Source of the DNA: Paraburkholderia adhaesiva | Lineage (GTDB): Bacteria > Pseudomonadota > Gammaproteobacteria > Burkholderiales > Burkholderiaceae | NCBI RefSeq assembly: GCF_021390575.1 | Contig: NZ_JAJEJQ010000002.1 | Coordinates: 620,001-684,000, forward strand | Direction of reading: 5' to 3' | Length of the DNA stretch: 64,000 nt | Part shown: in pieces, positions 25,175 to 33,732 of the stretch | Layout of the letters: the number at the start of each line of letters is the position of its first letter | Numbering within the stretch: position 1 is the first letter of the stretch | Notes under the pieces: model-generated | Told to the model about the DNA's origin: nothing | The model's input: the letters and a program-made list of their open reading frames with translations, nothing else | Database searches by the model: none | Position numbers and translations under genes: made by a program

Positions 25175-26731
25175 ATGTTCAAAAAACTGACTGTCTTGCA
25201 AAAGCTACTCGGTACGTTCGGCATCGTCGCGGTTGTCGGCGCGGCTTCGGGTGGCGCGGGGATCATGGCGCTTTCGCGCATGTACAGCATCACCGACGAA
25301 ATTGCCCAGCACCATATGCGCGGCGTGGCGTTGCTGGGCGACATCTCGCGTAGCAAGCTCTCCGCAGATCTTGATGGGGCGAATTTCGGCTACATGCACG
25401 ATGACGAGGGCAAGCAGCGCGTCGCGGCCGATACTCACGAGAAGATCGCCGCGACGGAGGATTTCATTCGCCAGTACAGCGCGATTAGCGGGGAAACCCC
25501 AGAAGGGCAGGCACTCCTCGACGAACTGCAGCGCACCGAAAAGGCCTGGGGGCCACTGATCGCGCAGGCTGTTGCCCTCATCCCGCACGAAGCTCAGTAC
25601 GTCGGCCGCGACGATCTGCTCGTGAAGGACGCCATTGCGACCAGCGCAAAAATGATGGCAGAGATCACCGCGCTCACCGAGTACCGCAAGACTCGCGCGA
25701 TCGCGGCCACGAAGGAAGCCGCCGACCTGCACGAGACCATGTTCGTCGTTCAGATGCTCTTCGTGCTCGCGGGTTTTGTCGCGAGCCTCGCCTTCGGGTT
25801 TTTCATCGCGCGCGAGCTACAACGTCAACTGGGCGGCGAGCCGCATGAGGCCCAGGAACTCGCACGCAAGATCGCCGCGGGTGATCTGACGAGCCGGGTT
25901 TCGCTACGCCGGAGCGACAAAACCAGCGTGATGGCCGGGCTGGCCGACATGCAGTCACATCTGCGTGAGATTATCGGCTCCATCCAGGTCGCCAGCGATG
26001 CGATCCTGATTGCCTCGAACCAGATTGCACGCGGCAACCTCGACCTTTCCCAGCGCACCGAGGAGCAGGCTGCCTCACTCGAACAAACGGCGGCCAGCAT
26101 GGACGAGCTTACGACAACCGTCAATGCGAACAATGCCTTCGCTGGCGACGCGCTGCGGCTGGTCGATCAGTCGTCGCAGTCGGCAGCGCAGAGCGGCACG
26201 GCGATGGAGGAGCTCTCGGGCAGCATGCAGTCGCTCGTGGGCCATGCGAGCAAGATCACCGAAATCATTGCGACAATCGAGGGCATCGCATTCCAGACGA
26301 ACATTCTGGCGCTCAATGCCGCCGTGGAAGCCGCGCGTGCGGGCGAGCAGGGTAAGGGCTTCGCGGTCGTGGCTGGCGAGGTGCGTACGCTTGCCCAACG
26401 CGCCGCTGCTGCCGCGAAGGAGATCAAGGAACTGATCGATACCACCACACGCGACATCCGAAGCGGTTCGGAGATCACCCGGAAGACTTCTGAGTCGCTG
26501 GTGACGGTGCAACAGGCCGTCGAGCAGGTGGCTGGACTCATGCGCGAACTCACCGACGCGTCGGACCACCAGAGCACCGGCATTACACAGGTCAATCAGG
26601 CCGTGCGGCAGATGGATTCGGTCACGCAGCAGAACGCGGCGCTTGTTGAAGAGGCTGCGGCTGCTGCGCAAAGCATGAGCGAGCAGGCCGGAGCGCTAAG
26701 ACAGAGCGTTGCGGTATTCCGCTTGAGTTGA
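25175..26731 (+). CDS. Methyl-accepting chemotaxis protein
   Basis: Inner-membrane chemoreceptor, 518 residues from the ATG at 25175. TM1 at about 10-32 is followed by a four-helix-bundle-like periplasmic domain with GDISRSKLSADLDGANFGYMHDD and a TM2 near 188-208. A HAMP linker follows (ARELQRQLGGEP). The signalling tip includes EGIAFQTNILALNAAVEAARAGEQG, the conserved hairpin. No C-terminal NWETF-type CheR-tethering pentapeptide is seen. Its place after the catabolic genes suggests taxis toward the substrate; 240 bp separate it from the SDR gene, so it may have its own promoter. Confidence 0.92.
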   Translation: MFKKLTVLQKLLGTFGIVAVVGAASGGAGIMALSRMYSITDEIAQHHMRGVALLGDISRSKLSADLDGANFGYMHDDEGKQRVAADTHEKIAATEDFIRQYSAISGETPEGQALLDELQRTEKAWGPLIAQAVALIPHEAQYVGRDDLLVKDAIATSAKMMAEITALTEYRKTRAIAATKEAADLHETMFVVQMLFVLAGFVASLAFGFFIARELQRQLGGEPHEAQELARKIAAGDLTSRVSLRRSDKTSVMAGLADMQSHLREIIGSIQVASDAILIASNQIARGNLDLSQRTEEQAASLEQTAASMDELTTTVNANNAFAGDALRLVDQSSQSAAQSGTAMEELSGSMQSLVGHASKITEIIATIEGIAFQTNILALNAAVEAARAGEQGKGFAVVAGEVRTLAQRAAAAAKEIKELIDTTTRDIRSGSEITRKTSESLVTVQQAVEQVAGLMRELTDASDHQSTGITQVNQAVRQMDSVTQQNAALVEEAAAAAQSMSEQAGALRQSVAVFRLS

Positions 26732-26790
26732 GTCGGCACGCGGCGAGGGGGGCGGTCCGGCTGGTGGCTGAGGTGCTCGCGTGCGCCGGG

Positions 26791-27003
26791 TCAGGCGCAG
26801 CAGGAACCGGACTGCTGCATCGGAGGGCAATGGTTGGTGCCATACGAGCAGTACACGCAGCAATCGCCTGGTTTGGGTCGCAGCACTGTCCTGCAATGCT
26901 CGCATTCGTAAAACCACACACAGGCGTCGGTGGGCATCGTCTCTTCTTTCCTGTGCCCGCAGACAGGACACGTGATCATCGTATCCAGCACGATTGCTGC
27001 CAT
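26791..27003 (-). CDS. Small Cys-rich zinc-ribbon-like protein of metal-resistance loci (GDCCxxCSYG)
   Basis: A 70-residue protein with nine or more cysteines: CPVCGHRKE, CEHCRTVL, GDCCVYCSYG, and a CC pair near the end. From memory, the GDCCVxCSYGTxxCPP motif defines a small family found beside cadA/copper resistance genes in beta- and gammaproteobacteria; its role is unknown, presumably metal binding. The ATG at 27003 is chosen over a GTG three bases upstream because AGGAGGT is then spaced six bases away. It follows cadA on the same strand after a 217-bp gap. Confidence 0.8.
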   Translation of the reverse strand: MAAIVLDTMITCPVCGHRKEETMPTDACVWFYECEHCRTVLRPKPGDCCVYCSYGTNHCPPMQQSGSCCA

Positions 27004-27220
27004 CACTGCACCTCCTTCACTTGAGGCAGAAAAATGGCTTCTCCACGGGAATGGCGGCTACCACACCATCAGAGGCCTCACGCCCGCCACTTCGGTAATC
27101 ATGTTGACCAGCGCGTAGACCGTTTCTGCCTCGGCGAACATATCGATTTCGATGTTCCCGGTTCTCCAGTCATCAGCAAAATAATTCCGATGAGGGAGTC
27201 GCCACTTCTGGTATCGCCAG

Positions 27221-29554
27221 TCATTTTCGGAGCAGCCGGAGCCCGTTGCCGACGACCAGCAAGCTCGCACCGACGTCAGCGAATACGGCCATCCACATCG
27301 TGCCAAGACCGGCAAGCGTCAAGGCGAGGAATATGGCCTTGATTCCAAGCGCAAGCGTGATGTTCTGCACCAGAATGCTGTGCGTGGCCTTTGACAGACG
27401 GATAAACGCCGGAATTTTCCGGAGGTCGTCGTCCATCAGTGCGACATCGGCCGTTTCGATTGCCGTGTCGGTTCCCATGGCGCCCATCGCGAACCCAATA
27501 TCGGCGCGAGCCAGTGCTGGCGCGTCGTTGATGCCGTCGCCCACCATGCCGACCACGGCTTGCGTTCCGGCCAGTTGCTCCACCGCACGCAGCTTGTCTT
27601 CCGGCAACTGATTCCCTTCGACCCTATCGATTCCAACCTGGCGCGCGATGGCCTGTGCCGTATGAGGATTGTCGCCAGTCAGCATGGCGGTGCGCACGCC
27701 GAGCTTGTGAAGTTCGGCAACCGCGTCGCGGCTGCTGTCCTTTACCGTATCGGCCACGGCGAAAAGTGCAAGCACCCGGTCTTCGTCAATCAGCATGACG
27801 ACGGTTTTGCCTTCCCGTTCGAGCACATCCAGTCGCGCTTCCAGTTCCGGCGAGCAGCGCCCCAGCTCTTCGACGAGGCGGTGGTTTCCAATCGAATAGC
27901 GCCTTCCGTCGATGACGCCGCGTACGCCTCGCCCGGGAATCGCCTCGAAGTGCTCGACAGGGTAGTGCGTCAGGCCCTCGACGTCTGCCGCTCGCGAGAC
28001 GGCCATCGACACCGGATGGTCCGAGCGGCCAGACAGGCTCGCGGCGAGCGACCGTACATGGCGACTATCGGCGTCCGGGGCGCGCAGCTCGAACTCGGTC
28101 TGAACCGGCTTGCCATGGGTGATGGTGCCGGTCTTGTCCAGTGCCAGCCAGCCGAGTTTCCTCCCCTGTTCGAGGTACGAGCCGCCCTTGATGAGAATCC
28201 CGCGACGCGCGGCGGACGTCAGTCCGCTCACGATGGAAACCGGCGTGGAGATGACGAGCGCACACGGGCAGGCGATAACCAGAAGCACCAGCGCCTTATA
28301 AATCCAGTCGAACCAGCTTCCTGAAAATACGAGCGGAGGCACGAGCGCAACGGCCAACGCTACCGCGAACACGATGGGTGTGTAGATGCGGGCGAACTGG
28401 TCGACGAATCGCTGGGTCGGCGCTTTCGAACCCTGTGCTTCCTCGACTGCATGAATGATGCGCGCGAGCGTCGTATTGGTTGCCGCCGCCGTGACCTCAT
28501 ACTCGAACGAACCGGATTCGTTGATGGTTCCGGCGAACACGGGGTCGCCCTCGGCTTTTTCGACGGGAAGGCTCTCGCCGGTGATGGGGGCCTGGTTCAC
28601 CGTCGAGCGGCCGCTCACGATTGTGCCGTCAAGGCCGATGCGCTCGCCGGGCCTCACGCGCGCGATCGCGCCGGGCGTCACGGAACGGGCGTCCACCTCG
28701 AGCCACGAGCCGTCGGCCTGCCGGACGGTCGCCTTGTCGGGCGCAAGCCTCATCAAACCTTGAATGGCGTTGCGGGCCCGGTCGAGTGATCTGGCTTCGA
28801 TGAGTTCCGCTATCGTGAACAGCACCATGACCATGGCGGCTTCCGGCCACTGGCCAAGAAGCAGCGCGCCAGTCACGGCGATGCTCATCAGGGCGTTGAT
28901 GTTCAAGTTGCCATTGCGGATGGCAATCCAGCCCTTCCGGTACGTAGTGAGCCCGGAACCCGCTATGGCGAGCAAGGCGAGCGCGGCCACCAGCCATGTA
29001 GGCTGTCCGAGCCAGTGAGCGATTTCGGACGCGGCCGCGATGGTGCCGGACAGCGCAAGTGGCCACCAGGGCTTGTGCGCGACTTCCGGCCCTTTGTCGG
29101 TCCGGTCTTCCGCGTGTGCGAGTTCCGGCGTAAAACTTAGCGACCGGACGGCTTCCAGTATCTGCGCAAGTGCATCGGCGCGATGAGTCACCGTCAGGAC
29201 GCGCTGAATCAGGTTGAATTCCATTCCCGCAACGCCACGCATGCCCGTCAGCTTCTTGCGGATCAAGGCTTCCTCCGTCGGGCAGTCCATCTGCAGGATG
29301 CGGATCGGGGTCCGGATCATATTGCCGGCCACTTCCGGTTTGGGCAGGGCGTCGAACGACACGGCTACGGGCGCACAGCAGCTTTCACCGCCTTTGGGGC
29401 CGTGATCGTGATCATGGTGGCCACCGTGCTCGCGATTGTGATCGTGGGCCGGTTCAGGGCTCGTGCCGTGTTTGTGTGAGCACGTACAGTCGTGGTCGCG
29501 GGCGCCGTCCGTCCCGCACGTAGTGCCGCTTTTTGAAATATCTGCTTCCGACAT
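27221..29554 (-). CDS. cadA: Cd2+/Zn2+/Pb2+-exporting P1B-type ATPase
   Basis: Inner-membrane ATPase that pumps toxic divalent metals out, 777 residues. The N-terminus is rich in His and Cys (CTCSHKH, HHDHDHGPKGGESCC). A heavy-metal-associated domain follows in which the usual CxxC is MDCPTEEA. The transmembrane metal site is ACPCALVIS, the phosphorylation site DKTGTITHG, and the hinge VGDGINDAPAL. CPC plus the DCPTEE-type domain marks the Cd/Zn/Pb class rather than copper ATPases. It is divergent from cadR across a MerR-type promoter and should be induced by Cd, Pb or Zn. Confidence 0.93.
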   Translation of the reverse strand: MSEADISKSGTTCGTDGARDHDCTCSHKHGTSPEPAHDHNREHGGHHDHDHGPKGGESCCAPVAVSFDALPKPEVAGNMIRTPIRILQMDCPTEEALIRKKLTGMRGVAGMEFNLIQRVLTVTHRADALAQILEAVRSLSFTPELAHAEDRTDKGPEVAHKPWWPLALSGTIAAASEIAHWLGQPTWLVAALALLAIAGSGLTTYRKGWIAIRNGNLNINALMSIAVTGALLLGQWPEAAMVMVLFTIAELIEARSLDRARNAIQGLMRLAPDKATVRQADGSWLEVDARSVTPGAIARVRPGERIGLDGTIVSGRSTVNQAPITGESLPVEKAEGDPVFAGTINESGSFEYEVTAAATNTTLARIIHAVEEAQGSKAPTQRFVDQFARIYTPIVFAVALAVALVPPLVFSGSWFDWIYKALVLLVIACPCALVISTPVSIVSGLTSAARRGILIKGGSYLEQGRKLGWLALDKTGTITHGKPVQTEFELRAPDADSRHVRSLAASLSGRSDHPVSMAVSRAADVEGLTHYPVEHFEAIPGRGVRGVIDGRRYSIGNHRLVEELGRCSPELEARLDVLEREGKTVVMLIDEDRVLALFAVADTVKDSSRDAVAELHKLGVRTAMLTGDNPHTAQAIARQVGIDRVEGNQLPEDKLRAVEQLAGTQAVVGMVGDGINDAPALARADIGFAMGAMGTDTAIETADVALMDDDLRKIPAFIRLSKATHSILVQNITLALGIKAIFLALTLAGLGTMWMAVFADVGASLLVVGNGLRLLRK

Positions 29555-29582
29555 GGTGGTATCCGTCTTCGATATGTGCTCT

Positions 29583-29613
29583 AGTTAACACCTTGGAGTG
29601 GCTCCAAGGTCAA
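29583..29613 (-). promoter_or_regulatory. cadA promoter with MerR-type operator
   Basis: ACCTTGGAG-TGG-CTCCAAGGT (29590-29610) is a perfect 21-bp dyad. Read leftward, it lies in a 19-bp spacer between -35 TTGACC (29608-29613) and -10 TTAACT (29583-29588). An overlong spacer holding a dyad is the hallmark of MerR-family promoters that need DNA untwisting by the metal-bound activator. Confidence 0.88.
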
Positions 29614-29629
29614 GACGGAAGGAGAGGCT

Positions 29630-30061
29630 ATGAGAATCGGCGAACTGGCCCGGCTTGCCAATTGCACCACCGACACAATCCGGTTCTATGAGAAGGAAGG
29701 CTTGCTGCCTGAAGCGGACCGCACAGACGCGAATTACAGGAACTACACCGAGCGTCACGTCGACCGGCTCCGGTTCGTTCGCAACTGCCGCGCGTTGGAC
29801 ATGACACACGATGAAGTGCGGGCACTGCTAAGGGCAGCCGACGAATGCGCTTCGAACTGCGGAACGGTCAATGCGCTGGTTGACGAGCACATCGAGCACG
29901 TGAACAGGCGCATCGACGAACTGCTTCAACTTCGGGAGCAACTGGTCGTCCTGCGCCAGCGATGCACCGGCGAACGACACGTCGCCGAGTGCGAAATCAT
30001 GCACGGACTCGCGTCGATGGAGACGCACCCGGCGGGAACGAAATCATCACATCTCGGATAG
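29630..30061 (+). CDS. cadR: CadR, Cd(II)/Pb(II)-responsive MerR-family regulator
   Basis: Metal-sensing activator of cadA, 143 residues. The winged helix begins MRIGELARLANCTTDTIRFYEKEGLL, followed by the coiled dimerisation helix. Metal-binding Cys77 and Cys112 match CadR, and Cys121 stands near the canonical third cysteine. A GGAGAGG site precedes the ATG. It lies divergent to cadA with the operator between. The His-containing C-terminus (CEIMHGLASMETHP) is shorter in His than in Pseudomonas CadR. Confidence 0.92.
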   Translation: MRIGELARLANCTTDTIRFYEKEGLLPEADRTDANYRNYTERHVDRLRFVRNCRALDMTHDEVRALLRAADECASNCGTVNALVDEHIEHVNRRIDELLQLREQLVVLRQRCTGERHVAECEIMHGLASMETHPAGTKSSHLG

Positions 30062-30150
30062 CCGACGTGTCTTGATCGTCGACGACGGACAGGTTTTCAA
30101 GCAGGCGTGGGTCGGCGCGCCGGAGCGGCTGCTGCGGCCGCGCCGCGGCT

Positions 30151-31098
30151 TCAGCTCCAGACCGAGGCGCCGATCAGCGTGCCGGTGCGTGTATGCGCAT
30201 TCCACCAGATCACGCGCAACAGCGGCGCGCTCTGGGCGATGAAGATCGCCTGCATCGGATCGCTTTCGATGAAATGCGTCACGCCGCAGCGAATCGCCGC
30301 CGCGGCCTTGTGCGCGGCGGCGCCCGACGGCGTGTCGTCGTGCTCGTCGACCGCGCGCATCACGAGTTCGAGATGGCCGTAGCCGTGGCGTTCGAGCCAC
30401 GCCTCGGTGCGCGCACGGTCCATCTCGGGGCGCCCCGTGATGATCGCGCGCGTGTGCTGCATATCGACCTTGGGAATGCGCTCGAACGGCAGCAGCGCGT
30501 CGCGTTCGGCGAGCGCCGCGCCGAGGTCTTCCTCGTAGCGCGAGAGCGGGATGTCGGGCAGCAGCACGCCGTCGAGGTCGATTGCATACACCGCGTATTC
30601 GTGGTCGTCGGCCATCAGCGCGCCGTCGCGTGCGCCTTCGCGGGCCCAGTCCGCGCGATAGCGGGCCGTGTACGCCTGGCGCTCCCACGGGAACAGCGTG
30701 AAATAGCCGCTCGCGTCGATCGAATAGTCGGGGCGCAGGCGCGAGAGGTCGTCGTAGGCGCCCGTGAGCGTGCGCACGATCAGGCCGTGCTCGCGCAGGA
30801 ATGCGATGCAGTCGACGAGCGTGTTTCCGCGGCCCGCGATGTCCTCGCACAGCAGCACTTTCGAGCCGGGCTCGGGCAGCGGGAGCGTCGAGTCCCAGCG
30901 GACCTCGCGCGTCGCGCGCTCGTAGCGCAGGAACGCGACGCTTGCGCCAGTCGCGTGCGACACCATCAGGGCAAGCGGCGCGCCGCCACGCAGGATGCCG
31001 ATTACCGCGGCAAATTCCTCGCCGGCCAGCACAGGCTGCAGCGACTCGATCCACTGGTCGAGTTGTTCGTAGGTGAGCGGCACGACGGGTTTGTTCAT
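30151..31098 (-). CDS. Phosphoribosyltransferase-HAD fusion protein
   Basis: A 315-residue two-domain protein. Residues about 10-150 are a type I phosphoribosyltransferase: VIGILRGGAPLALM, then VLLCEDIAGRGNTL with the acidic pair and PRPP-loop-like glycines. Residues about 165-315 look like a HAD hydrolase: AIDLDGVLL (motif I, DxDG), IITGRPEM (motif II) and HFIESDPMQAIFIA (late acidic motif). The fusion suggests coupled base salvage or nucleotide dephosphorylation, or a regulatory PRTase. The substrate is not readable. Convergent with cadR (89-bp gap). An odd combination, but the frame is clean. Confidence 0.82.
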   Translation of the reverse strand: MNKPVVPLTYEQLDQWIESLQPVLAGEEFAAVIGILRGGAPLALMVSHATGASVAFLRYERATREVRWDSTLPLPEPGSKVLLCEDIAGRGNTLVDCIAFLREHGLIVRTLTGAYDDLSRLRPDYSIDASGYFTLFPWERQAYTARYRADWAREGARDGALMADDHEYAVYAIDLDGVLLPDIPLSRYEEDLGAALAERDALLPFERIPKVDMQHTRAIITGRPEMDRARTEAWLERHGYGHLELVMRAVDEHDDTPSGAAAHKAAAAIRCGVTHFIESDPMQAIFIAQSAPLLRVIWWNAHTRTGTLIGASVWS

Positions 31099-31318
31099 CG
31101 GGTCGGAAACGGGAATAGCGGGGCAGGTAGGGTTCGCCGCAGGTATCCCGCGACGAAGACGGCTATTGTCGGTTCAAGGTTTGACGATATTATGCCTATG
31201 CTCGCGCGCACCTGCTGGCCGCGCCGGGCGAGGCTGGCGCCGGACGGGGGAGGTCCGCGTCGTGCCCGCGACTATAACGAATCGATTCGATAAATCCACG
31301 CACGAGGGGGTGAAAGCG

Positions 31319-31840
31319 ATGTCGGAACCTTCTGGCTGGCGGCGCTTTTCTGCCGCCCTGGCCGTGGCAGCCAGCGCAACCGTCGCGCACGCCGGCGACG
31401 TCGTGCCTGCCACGCCGCTCTCACTCGATATCGATGGCGAGGTGCACGTCACGAATAACCCCGCGCACACCGCGTATCACTTCACCGAAGCGCAGTTGCT
31501 GAAGCTGCCGGTTCACGCGATTTCCACCTCTACCGCCTGGACGCCGCGCTCGACCTTCACGGGCCCGCTGCTTTCCGATGTGCTCAAGGCCGTGGGCGCG
31601 TATGGGCACGAGATAGAGATCCACACCCTCGACGACTACGTCTGCGACGTGCCGGTCGCCGACGCCGAGCACTACGGCGTCGTGCTCGCCTACGCCATGA
31701 ACGGCCAGCGCCTCAAGGTGAGCGACTACGGGCCGTTGTTCCTGATCTATCCGCGCGACCAGTATCCTCAGGAACTGGACGGCGCTGCCGGCGACGCCAA
31801 GTTCGCGTGGCAGATCAAGTCGATGACCATCAAGCGGTGA
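31319..31840 (+). CDS. Exported sulfite-oxidase-fold (Oxidored_molyb) domain protein
   Basis: A 173-residue protein with signal peptide (GWRRFSAALAVAASATVAHAGD). The domain follows the family of small periplasmic proteins with the molybdopterin-oxidoreductase fold: FTEAQLLKLPVHAIST, TFTGPLLSDVLKAVGAYG, TLDDYVCDVPV, GPLFLIYPRDQYPQ. The ATG at 31319 suits a GAGGGGG site. It lies 10 bp before the hybrid kinase gene, so the pair is cotranscribed. It may be a sensory binding partner for the kinase rather than an enzyme; the molybdopterin Cys is not evident at the expected place. Confidence 0.8.
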   Translation: MSEPSGWRRFSAALAVAASATVAHAGDVVPATPLSLDIDGEVHVTNNPAHTAYHFTEAQLLKLPVHAISTSTAWTPRSTFTGPLLSDVLKAVGAYGHEIEIHTLDDYVCDVPVADAEHYGVVLAYAMNGQRLKVSDYGPLFLIYPRDQYPQELDGAAGDAKFAWQIKSMTIKR

Positions 31841-31850
31841 GCGGCCGGTG

Positions 31851-33659
31851 ATGCGTGGTCCGCTGCGACGGTTCGTGCTCGTGCTGGTCTGGTTCATTGC
31901 GCTGCTGCCGCCGGTGGCGGGGGTCGGCTATCTGCTGTACGCGAACCTGCTCGATCCGCGCGTGGTCCAGCGCCTCGGCGGCAGTTACGACGGCCTGTAC
32001 TGGGACGCGGCCCAACTGCAGATCGCCTATGCGCGTTTCGAGAGCCAGCTGTTGCTGTACGCGGACGGCGCCGACCGTGACATCGAAAGGGTGCGGCTGC
32101 GCTACGCCTTGTTGCAGTCGAAGCTCAACATCGTGAAGGGCTCCACGCACGAACTGCGCGGGCTGCCCGGACTCACCGAGCGCCAGCAGGCCGATCTCGT
32201 GGCGCTCGATGCCGCCATTTCGCAATTGGAGTGGCAAATACCGACGCTCGCCGACGAGCCGTGGCGCGCGTCGCCGATGGTGGACTCGCTGCGCGAGCAC
32301 TGGTCCGAGGTCAACGATCTCGCGTTGAACCGGCGTTTCGCCGACGTCACCGAACGCGACGCCATCCGTCGCGACTTCATCGCAAAGCGCCGTGAATTGT
32401 TCGCTGCCGGGATCGTGCTGCTGGTGCTCTCGGCCGCGGCGGCGGTGCTGCTCGTGATGAACGGCTACCGGCGCTCGCGCCTCATCAGTCAGCAGCGGGC
32501 GCTGCTCGAAGCCGAGCACCAGGCGAGCCGCGCCGCGCGCGAGGCCAGCACGGCGAAGGATGCGTTCCTCGGCATGATCAGCCACGAGTTGCGCACGCCG
32601 CTGCACGCGATCGTTTCGTCGATCGAACTGCTCGGCTTCAACTCACACTCCGAGGCCGACCGCAAGGTGATTCAGCGCCTCGAAACGGCCGCGCGCCAGC
32701 TCGAAGCGCAGATGAAGGACCTCACCGACTACGCGCGGCTCGGCGCGGGCAAGCTCGAACTTCGCGAGGAGCCGTTCGATCCGCGCGAGTTGCTGCAGTC
32801 GATCGTCGACGAAAACGAAAGCGCCGCGACGGCACGTGGTCTTGTGCTCGAACACGCATGGCACGGGGCCGCGCACCCGGTCGTGGCCGATCCGCATCGC
32901 ATTCGTCAGATCGCGAACAATCTCGTGACTAACGCGATCCGCTACACCGAACGCGGCAAGGTGAGCATCGAGTTTACGCTGGGCGCGCAATTGCTTTCGA
33001 TCGTCGTCAGCGACACGGGGCCGGGCGTGCCGCCATCGCAGATTCCGCTCATTTTCAAGGAGTTCACGCAACTCGACACGTCGCGCTCGCGCCGCTACGA
33101 GGGCGCGGGGATGGGGCTCGCGATCGTGCGAGGTCTCGTCGATCTGTTCGGCGGGGCGATCCAGACCGACAGCCGCGTGGGCGAAGGCACGACGTTCACG
33201 GTGACCGTGCCCGTCGTGCCGGTCCCCGCGCCGCTCACAGGCGGCACGGCGCAGCAGGTGGACGGCACGGGCGAGCGTCCCCGGGTGCTCGTGGTAGACG
33301 ACAATCCGCTCGTTCGCGATTCGCTTGGCGAGATGGTGACGCACATGGGCTACGCGGCGCTCATGGCGGGCGATGTCGATGGCGCGCTTGCGCTGGCGGC
33401 CACGCATCGGTGCGACGTGGTGCTACTCGACCTGCACATGCCGGGCCGCGACGGTTACGCGTTTATCGCGGGACTCGACGCGGGCGCCGCGGCGGGGCCG
33501 CGCCCACCGGTGATCGCCGTGAGTGCGGACGTTGCGGCAGTCACTTCGTGTGACGCGGACGGCCCCTTCTTCGAGTGCCTCACGAAGCCGGTTCACTACG
33601 AGGTGTTGCGCGCCGCGGTGCAGCGCGCGTTGTCGGCCCCGCGCTCGACTGAGGCGTGA
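31851..33659 (+). CDS. Hybrid sensor histidine kinase/receiver
   Basis: Inner-membrane sensor kinase of 602 residues. TM1 is near residues 8-30, a periplasmic four-helix-like sensor spans about 31-180, and TM2 is near 183-203. HisKA carries His245 (MISHELRTPLHAI); HATPase follows with NLVTNAIRYTERG, DTGPGVP and GMGLAIV. The C-terminal receiver (about 480-595) has VVDDN, phosphoacceptor Asp527 (LLDLHMPGRDG) and LTKPVH. It is preceded within 10 bp by the sulfite-oxidase-fold protein and converges with the BetR-type response regulator, a likely downstream partner. Confidence 0.92.
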   Translation: MRGPLRRFVLVLVWFIALLPPVAGVGYLLYANLLDPRVVQRLGGSYDGLYWDAAQLQIAYARFESQLLLYADGADRDIERVRLRYALLQSKLNIVKGSTHELRGLPGLTERQQADLVALDAAISQLEWQIPTLADEPWRASPMVDSLREHWSEVNDLALNRRFADVTERDAIRRDFIAKRRELFAAGIVLLVLSAAAAVLLVMNGYRRSRLISQQRALLEAEHQASRAAREASTAKDAFLGMISHELRTPLHAIVSSIELLGFNSHSEADRKVIQRLETAARQLEAQMKDLTDYARLGAGKLELREEPFDPRELLQSIVDENESAATARGLVLEHAWHGAAHPVVADPHRIRQIANNLVTNAIRYTERGKVSIEFTLGAQLLSIVVSDTGPGVPPSQIPLIFKEFTQLDTSRSRRYEGAGMGLAIVRGLVDLFGGAIQTDSRVGEGTTFTVTVPVVPVPAPLTGGTAQQVDGTGERPRVLVVDDNPLVRDSLGEMVTHMGYAALMAGDVDGALALAATHRCDVVLLDLHMPGRDGYAFIAGLDAGAAAGPRPPVIAVSADVAAVTSCDADGPFFECLTKPVHYEVLRAAVQRALSAPRSTEA

Positions 33660-33732
33660 TAGGCGTATCGGGAATTACGAGGCCGAACGTGCGGCCGGAT
33701 GGGCGGCGCGGCATGGGGCGCGCCAGGCTGCG

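Noticed and set aside
27058..27315. Minus-strand frame ending AETVYALVNMITEVAGVRPLMVW downstream of cadA
   Set aside because: The tail looks somewhat protein-like, but most of it overlaps the cadA end, there is no ribosome-binding site and no family match; possibly a decayed gene end.
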